Positions 59,728-64,000 of a DNA stretch of 64,000 bases are shown here, piece after piece. The translations under genes and the position numbers were made by a program. Within the stretch, counting starts at the first letter, position 1. Each line of letters starts with the position of its first letter. The stretch is from HIMB114 sp008638005 (GTDB taxonomy: Bacteria > Pseudomonadota > Alphaproteobacteria > Pelagibacterales > Pelagibacteraceae), in NCBI GenBank assembly GCA_032681305.1, contig CP136340.1, forward strand, positions 496,001-560,000, read 5' to 3'. Below the pieces are notes generated by a model. That model saw only the letters and a list, made by a program, of their open reading frames with translations. It had not been told where the DNA came from and made no database searches.

Positions 59728-60733
59728 TAACACTGTACTGATAACCAAACCATTTTATTAATTTTTCTTTAGTTGGCATCGTACAATTTAATCGTCCTCT
59801 TCTTTTTTGGAAAGGCTCATCAAAAACAAGTTCTATGGTTTGATTGTTAAGATAATTAATTTTTGTATTTTTCCATTTTCCGCCTGAATTATCAAAACAA
59901 TTAATTCGCTTCACATCTTCTTTGAAAGTTATTTTTAAATTAGTTGGATTGTTTTCTTTGCTTAGTAAAATTGTTTTAGGAGTATACTCTTTAATATTAA
60001 AAGCTCTTGATTTTAAAATATTTTTAAATCTTTCTAATTTTCCATAATTTTCATTTAAACTAAATCGTGGAAAATAATTTATACTTTCATTTTGACTAAT
60101 CACTCCTGAGTGTTGTCCAAAAATAATTTTATAATTAAATGCTCTTAAAACATTAATGATAGCCTCACTAGTTTCTCCAAATGTATGAGCGTAAAGATCT
60201 GGAACTAATCCTAGTTCTTTTGAATAATCTTTGTGAGATTTTTCAATATCATTTTTTACATCCTCAATTTTCATGTTCACAAAGTAGTCATGGCTCCATG
60301 AATGTCCTCCAATTGTAACTAAGCCACTATCACGAAGTTCCCTTACCTGATTCCAGTTCATATAATTAGGATGATTTTGAGAAACCTCTCTTGTGTTAAC
60401 AAATAAAATAAAAGGAATTTTTTTTTCTTTAAGAACTGGCCATGCATTTTGATAAAAGCTTTGAAATGCATCATCAACAGTAAGAAGTATTTTTCTCTGA
60501 TTTAAAGGTTTTCCATTTAAAATCATTTCTTTAAATTCATTAGCATCAATAAATGGTAATTTAGATTCTTCTATGAGCTGTAAGTGCTGATTGAACATTT
60601 CAACAGAAACATTTGTACTCGGATACTTTCCTTCACCCACCCTATGATACATCAATGATAAAATACCAGGTTCATCAGCGGCTAAAAAGGACGGGTACAA
60701 AAATAAAAATAAAGCTAAGAGTATTTTCTTCAT
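59720..60733 (-). CDS. Polysaccharide deacetylase (NodB homology) exported protein
   Basis: A 337-residue exported protein with a signal peptide (MKKILLALFLFLYPSFLAAD). The NodB domain has LSLMYHRVGEGKYPS, the motif ILLTVDDAFQSFYQNAWPVL (TFDD type, with Asp pair) near residue 82, GGHSWSHDYF with the metal His residues, and a beta-rich C-terminal domain. Such enzymes remove acetyl groups from chitin-like, peptidoglycan or biofilm sugars; the substrate is unknown. It overlaps the start of the neighbouring gene by 1 bp. Confidence 0.87.
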   Translation of the reverse strand: MKKILLALFLFLYPSFLAADEPGILSLMYHRVGEGKYPSTNVSVEMFNQHLQLIEESKLPFIDANEFKEMILNGKPLNQRKILLTVDDAFQSFYQNAWPVLKEKKIPFILFVNTREVSQNHPNYMNWNQVRELRDSGLVTIGGHSWSHDYFVNMKIEDVKNDIEKSHKDYSKELGLVPDLYAHTFGETSEAIINVLRAFNYKIIFGQHSGVISQNESINYFPRFSLNENYGKLERFKNILKSRAFNIKEYTPKTILLSKENNPTNLKITFKEDVKRINCFDNSGGKWKNTKINYLNNQTIELVFDEPFQKRRGRLNCTMPTKEKLIKWFGYQYSVIN

Positions 60734-61398
60734 TAGTTCAAATTATATTCTTTGAGTTTATATTCCCATTTTCCTTTTTTGTTGAGAACTTGATGCACAA
60801 TCATTCTAGTCTTTTGATCAAACCAAATTTGAGTATCTAATTTTTCTCCCTTGATATCAAAAACTTTTGTCTCAAATATTTTACCAGCAACTTCAAAGTT
60901 TTCTTCTTTTAAAAAATTTACTTTTTGATCTGTTTTTTTACATGTAATTCCGGAAATTTGCGTTGGAACCGTTACAATATCGTGGTTCCAGTAGGACGAT
61001 ATTAAAAATGGTTTGTTGAATATTCCATCAAACTTAGTTCCTTTAATATAATACCCTTTGTCTCTCAAAGTAATGTTACAAAACTTTTCTCTTCCATTGT
61101 CATCTGTTTTGGAAGAGAATGATGTCATCTTTCCTTTTGCATCATATTTTTCCGTTCCTTTTGAAGTATATTTGTAAAACGTGATACCAAATTTCTTAAC
61201 ACCAAAATCTATAATATTTTCAACCTCTAAACTCTCATCTGTTTTCCAATTAAAATTAATATGATGGAATCCGGCATATTGGCCGTTCCTGTAAATATCA
61301 AATTTTAAGTTTTTTAAATTTTTGTGATGCCCGACATGGGCGTGACTTGAAAATGTTACAAAAAATAGAAATGCAAATGATATTATTTTTTTCATCAA
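60733..61398 (-). CDS. DUF6134-like exported protein
   Basis: A 221-residue protein with a signal peptide (MMKKIISFAFLFFVTFSSHA). It has the HVGHHKNLKNLKFDIYRNGQ start, YAGFHHINF, and a beta-rich body with EKYDAKGKMTSFSS and MIVHQVLNKKGKWEYKLKEY, typical of DUF6134 proteins (outer-membrane-associated, lipid-binding-like fold). It overlaps the deacetylase start by 1 bp, so the two are coupled. Function unknown. Confidence 0.72.
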   Translation of the reverse strand: MMKKIISFAFLFFVTFSSHAHVGHHKNLKNLKFDIYRNGQYAGFHHINFNWKTDESLEVENIIDFGVKKFGITFYKYTSKGTEKYDAKGKMTSFSSKTDDNGREKFCNITLRDKGYYIKGTKFDGIFNKPFLISSYWNHDIVTVPTQISGITCKKTDQKVNFLKEENFEVAGKIFETKVFDIKGEKLDTQIWFDQKTRMIVHQVLNKKGKWEYKLKEYNLN

Positions 61399-61446
61399 AG
61401 CCTGTTTAACTTGTAAACCAATTACATAAAAGTAAAAGGATATCGC

Positions 61447-62355
61447 ATGTCACTGGGTATATTTTTTCAACTTTTTGAAGTTATTTTTCCTGTATTTTTT
61501 ATTATTGGAATTGGTTACTGGTTTGGAAAAAAAAGCCCTGGTTTTAACACTGATGTCATAACAACATTTTCAGGAAAGATTGGTGTTCCCGCTCTATTAT
61601 TTTATTCTTTGGCAGCATCTACGACTTTAGATTTTAATACCTTTGTAAAATTTGGGTCATTTACTTTTTTATTTGTAGGATCTTTTGCAATTATTGGGAT
61701 TATTATTTTAAAAATTTTAAAAAGAAATATTGTAACCGAACTTAGTCCACTCATATTACCCAACACTGGTAACCTAGGTTTACCTATTTGTTTATTTGCT
61801 TATGGCGATCAGGGATTTTCTATAGCCAGTTCTATAGCAGCCGTCATTATGCTGCTTCACTTCACAGTCGGTATATTTATTGCGAGCAATAAATTGAGTT
61901 TAAAACCTCTGCTAACTTCTATTCCTATGTATATTATTTTGTTGTCAGGCATAATGCTTTATTTTGAAATTAAAGCTCCAAAGTTTTTAGTGAACACTAC
62001 AATGCTTTTAGGTTATTCAACTATTTTTCTTATTCTAACTTCGCTTGGAATTGCGCTTAGCACATTAAAAACAAAAAATGTGAAATCTAATATTTTTATT
62101 GCTGCATCAAGACTAGTAACAGGACCTGCCATTGCTTTTTTAATAATAAAATATTTTGGCCTCAAAGGTTATCAGGCAGGAGTTTTATTTATTCAAGCCT
62201 CAATGCCATCAGCCGTTTTAAATTTCTTGCTTGCAAAAATGTATTCGAAAAAAATTCATGCAAATAATATCGCATCCGTAATTGTTATCTCAACTACATT
62301 ATCGTTTATAACAATTCCAATTGTCGTATTTATTGCTTTAAGATTTTTTAATTAA
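61447..62355 (+). CDS. AEC family transporter (auxin efflux carrier type)
   Basis: A 302-residue protein with ten helices. The family features are FPVFFIIGIGYWFGKKSP at the start, PNTGNLGLPICLFAYGDQG in the middle and QASMPSAVLNFLLAKMYSKK near the end, the two discontinuous helix motifs. AEC proteins transport malonate, malate or other carboxylates. The substrate is unknown. It ends 4 bp before the convergent next gene. Confidence 0.88.
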   Translation: MSLGIFFQLFEVIFPVFFIIGIGYWFGKKSPGFNTDVITTFSGKIGVPALLFYSLAASTTLDFNTFVKFGSFTFLFVGSFAIIGIIILKILKRNIVTELSPLILPNTGNLGLPICLFAYGDQGFSIASSIAAVIMLLHFTVGIFIASNKLSLKPLLTSIPMYIILLSGIMLYFEIKAPKFLVNTTMLLGYSTIFLILTSLGIALSTLKTKNVKSNIFIAASRLVTGPAIAFLIIKYFGLKGYQAGVLFIQASMPSAVLNFLLAKMYSKKIHANNIASVIVISTTLSFITIPIVVFIALRFFN

Positions 62356-62359
62356 AAAA

Positions 62360-62653
62360 TTATTTAGGCTGAGCTGGCTGAGCTGGTTGCTGACCTTGAG
62401 GAGCTGCACCTTGATTATTTTGTTGTAAATATTTTGCAACCATTCCTCTGTTGTAAGTAAACAAATAAGGATCTTGTCTGATTAAACCGGCGCAATAAGC
62501 TGTGGCATCATCAGTTTGAATTCCATTTGCTTTAATATCTTTTTTACAATTATTTAAATATCTAACATCTCTATATTGCTCTTCAATTTGAAGACCAAAA
62601 AATAATGCTAAAATTACTGCAATGATACCAAGTAAAATGTTAGTCGCTCTCAT
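62360..62653 (-). CDS. Small membrane-anchored protein with Gln/Pro-rich tail
   Basis: From ATG 62653 the product has 97 residues: one membrane helix (NILLGIIAVILALFFGLQIE), a globular region with two Cys (NNCKKDIKANGIQTDDATAY, CAGLIRQDP) and a Gln/Ala/Pro-rich end (APQGQQPAQPAQPK). The longer frame from 62692 adds 13 residues without support. Not recognised. The low-complexity tail is typical of envelope proteins. Confidence 0.68.
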   Translation of the reverse strand: MRATNILLGIIAVILALFFGLQIEEQYRDVRYLNNCKKDIKANGIQTDDATAYCAGLIRQDPYLFTYNRGMVAKYLQQNNQGAAPQGQQPAQPAQPK

Positions 62654-62696
62654 CTTGATTTTGTTGGTAGATGGAATTGTAAGTGAAGTCAATTTA

Positions 62697-62721
62697 TTTG
62701 GGGCAGCTTAACTGCCCCAAA
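62697..62721. terminator. Hairpin after the 48-residue ORF
   Basis: TTTGGGGCAG and CTGCCCCAAA pair over 10 bp around a CTTAA loop. It lies between the 48-residue ORF (stop at 62735) and the preceding gene on the minus strand. Neither side has a T run, so it may be a weak terminator or an mRNA end protector. Confidence 0.5.
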
Positions 62722-62734
62722 AATAAATCTGTAA

Positions 62735-62881
62735 CTAAATGCCCTTTTGATTTGGGTTAATCACGTTTTCTTTTGCTCTAGGACGACTTTGTCTCTCCCT
62801 AAAAGTCTTACGAATTAGACGTAAAGCATTAGCGCCAGTTGTGCTGGCTTTACGCAACAATTGAAAATCCTTATAGAACAT
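62735..62881 (-). CDS. 48-residue basic protein with strong ribosome binding site
   Basis: The ATG at 62881 is preceded by AAGGAGG, the best Shine-Dalgarno in the window. The product is MFYKDFQLLRKASTTGANAL, then a basic stretch with RLIRKTFRERQ and an end ENVINPNQKGI: an Arg/Lys-rich amphipathic helix with no membrane segment. A stable hairpin follows the stop. The strong initiation signal and own terminator-like element support a highly expressed small protein; no family is recognised. Confidence 0.7.
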   Translation of the reverse strand: MFYKDFQLLRKASTTGANALRLIRKTFRERQSRPRAKENVINPNQKGI

Positions 62882-63060
62882 AGAACCTCCTTATTTATAT
62901 TGTTACGCCTTTTCACTCATGGCTATGAGCCGCTTTTTATCCATGCGAAATGGACTACATACTTGCATAGCAGGTATGCATATAATGCATATATAACGAT
63001 TAAATAACTTTTTTCAATAGGAAAAAGAGAATAAGAAAATTAATAAAACAGAGGAAAATA
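62882..63060. other. Intergenic region before the MazG-like gene
   Basis: About 180 bp without a gene, the divergent control region of the 48-residue ORF and the MazG-like gene. It contains the near-palindromic TATGCATATAATGCATATA at about 62976-62994. A purine-rich GAGGAA site at the right end serves the MazG-like ATG at 63061. No further structure is recognised. Confidence 0.5.
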
Positions 63061-63375
63061 ATGAACTTTGAAAAAATCAAATCAGATATTGATCAGTTTG
63101 TATCAAATAGAAAATGGCAAGATTACCATACTCCTAAAAATTTAAGTATGGCACTATCTGTTGAAGCATCAGAGCTGTTAGAAATATTCCAATGGCAGAT
63201 GAATAATGAAAAAGTATATCCAAAATCAGCTTCAAAAACTGAAGTGGAAGATGAGGTTGCTGATATTTTTTTTTATTTAGTGAGATTTTGCCAAGTTATG
63301 GGTATAGACCTAGAGAAAGCTTTTTATTATAAAATGAAAAAAAATGCTGAAAAATATCCAAACCAAATTAAATAA
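63061..63375 (+). CDS. MazG-like nucleotide pyrophosphohydrolase
   Basis: A 104-residue single-domain MazG/RS21-C6 type enzyme that cleaves (d)NTPs to monophosphates, removing non-canonical nucleotides. The helix motif KNLSMALSVEASELLEIFQW gives the first Glu pair, and EVEDEVADIFFYLVRF the EExxE-type second. A GAGGAA ribosome binding site precedes the ATG. Its exact substrate (dCTP or others) is not readable. It is followed 7 bp later by a small membrane protein gene. Confidence 0.88.
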   Translation: MNFEKIKSDIDQFVSNRKWQDYHTPKNLSMALSVEASELLEIFQWQMNNEKVYPKSASKTEVEDEVADIFFYLVRFCQVMGIDLEKAFYYKMKKNAEKYPNQIK

Positions 63376-63382
63376 AAAAACA

Positions 63383-63718
63383 ATGTTTTTTGTTTTAAAA
63401 ATTTTATTATCTGCGGTTGTTATCGCTGGAGCGAGCTGGTTATCAGGAAAGTATCCAAAGCTTGCTGGATTTATTATTGCATTACCACTGGCAACATTAA
63501 TCGCTTTAGTTTTATCTTATACTGAGCATAAAAATGCAGAAACAACAATCACATTTGCTAAAAGTATTCTTGTAGGTGTGCCGGCAAGTTATTTCTTCTT
63601 CATTCCATTCTTTTTTGCAAAAAGTTTAGATATGAATTTTTGGCTTATTTATTCTACTGGACTTGCGCTTCTTGTCGTCGCATTTTTTGTGCATCGATAT
63701 ATTGTATCACTTTTTTGA
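63383..63718 (+). CDS. Small four-helix membrane protein (DUF3147-like)
   Basis: From ATG 63383 the product has 111 residues with four hydrophobic helices (FVLKILLSAVVIAGASWLSG, FIIALPLATLIALVLSY, SILVGVPASYFFFIPFFF, WLIYSTGLALLVVAFFVHRY). It resembles DUF3147 membrane proteins of unknown function. The longer frame from 63344 overlaps the MazG-like gene and is less likely. Its stop TGA overlaps the next ATG as TGATG. Confidence 0.72.
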   Translation: MFFVLKILLSAVVIAGASWLSGKYPKLAGFIIALPLATLIALVLSYTEHKNAETTITFAKSILVGVPASYFFFIPFFFAKSLDMNFWLIYSTGLALLVVAFFVHRYIVSLF

Positions 63719-63903
63719 TGAGTTTTATTGTTATTGAAGGTGAACATAAAGATCCCAATGATATTGGAACTTTAGATCAATCCACTAAGAAAGAATATGG
63801 ACCCTTTGGAAATGAACGAGAGGCTAATGATGTTTGCAAAGGACTTATTCAAAGAAATATTGATAACTATTATCACCGAGCATGGGTAATTAAAAAAAAT
63901 TAA
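63718..63903 (+). CDS. 61-residue unknown protein
   Basis: Starting at ATG 63718, overlapping the previous stop by 1 bp, this frame encodes a soluble protein: MSFIVIEGEHKDPNDIGTLD ... EYGPFGNEREANDVCKGLIQ ... YHRAWVIKKN. The GPF-x-E-x-EA ... H-x-W-V pattern looks like a small strand-helix-strand module. Translational coupling supports it. Not recognised. Confidence 0.7.
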   Translation: MSFIVIEGEHKDPNDIGTLDQSTKKEYGPFGNEREANDVCKGLIQRNIDNYYHRAWVIKKN

Positions 63904-63912
63904 TTTTTTTAT

Positions 63913-64000
63913 TTAAAGCTGTAATAATCTAATTATATTTTTTTTAACTTCTTCTTTAGGAAATTGAATTTTCCCAAAATTGTCTATTACTAAAAGTTTC
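63913..64000 (-). CDS. C-terminus of an unidentified gene cut by the window edge
   Basis: The minus-strand frame from the right edge reads KLLVIDNFGKIQFPKEEVKK, then NIIRLLQL and a TAA stop at 63913-63915. The amphipathic, charge-balanced composition looks like a true protein end, but 28 residues do not identify it. Confidence 0.5.
   Translation of the reverse strand, partial: KLLVIDNFGKIQFPKEEVKKNIIRLLQL

Noticed and set aside
1..64000. CRISPR arrays, IS elements, prophage or integration sites
   Set aside because: No regularly spaced repeats, transposase, integrase or phage structural genes were found; base composition is even along the window.

Overview
The window is a gene-dense, AT-rich (roughly 70 percent A+T by eye) stretch of a streamlined alphaproteobacterial genome, most like a marine Pelagibacterales (SAR11-type) chromosome. 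Pointers are the cell-cycle regulator GcrA, a class I lysyl-tRNA synthetase, the BolA / J-protein / CobS / CobT / rpmB neighbourhood typical of Alphaproteobacteria, TAXI and ammonium transporters, very short spacers and many overlapping gene ends. I see no insertion sequence, phage gene, CRISPR array or rRNA. There is one tRNA, tRNA-Arg(ACG). The taxonomic call is inference from gene content, not a computed placement.

Layout. 1-7.5 kb: the 3' part of secA, accA with an unusual hydrophobic tail, an unknown exported protein, aroK-aroB and a CNNM/CorC-type protein. 7.4-12 kb: bolA, a J-protein, the AAA+/VWA pair cobS-cobT, a YhhQ-like transporter and rpmB. 12-20.6 kb: a TauE/SafE permease, pyrD, lysS, trkH, and an ABC permease-argD-argF operon. 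20.7-23.2 kb: gcrA, a SET-domain protein, an arsenate reductase-aquaporin pair and a Lys-rich small protein. 23.2-39.7 kb is a phosphorus block: ppx-ppk, a SixA-like phosphatase, phoR-(unknown exported protein)-pstSCAB-phoU-phoB, then olsB-olsA-like acyltransferases facing a glycosyltransferase and a PlcP-type phospholipase, followed by a diacylglycerol-kinase-like gene. 39.7-45 kb: membrane and exported proteins including a HupE operon. 45-53.5 kb: tRNA-Arg, an aminotransferase, a TAXI-TRAP transporter, a DMT exporter, a LysR fragment and amtB with a structured leader. 53.5-64 kb: a D-amino-acid aminotransferase, nadB, a TauD-type dioxygenase, many small proteins, an MntR-like regulator with a perfect palindromic operator, a polysaccharide deacetylase, an AEC transporter, and a cut gene at the right edge.

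The most coherent system is the phosphate-starvation block. PhoR/PhoB, the Pst importer and polyphosphate enzymes lie beside genes expected to strip phospholipid headgroups (PlcP), rebuild diacylglycerol as glycolipid (GT4 enzyme) and make ornithine lipids (OlsB/OlsA). Three intergenic regions carry 11-bp-phased direct repeats of Pho-box type, one each at pstS, olsB/phoR and plcP/dgk, which ties the genes into one regulon. Phosphate-driven lipid renovation is known in SAR11, so the system is not new as such. What looks less described is the compact two-promoter arrangement, the exported protein encoded with phoR, and the probable leaderless start of olsB.

Other places worth a second look are a 15-bp RNA helix in the amtB leader, divergent hupE and DUF4198 genes whose start codons overlap in a CATG, a MntR-type palindrome abutting a DUF2061 gene, an ornithine carbamoyltransferase lacking its usual active-site Cys, and several small ORFs absent from standard gene calls.
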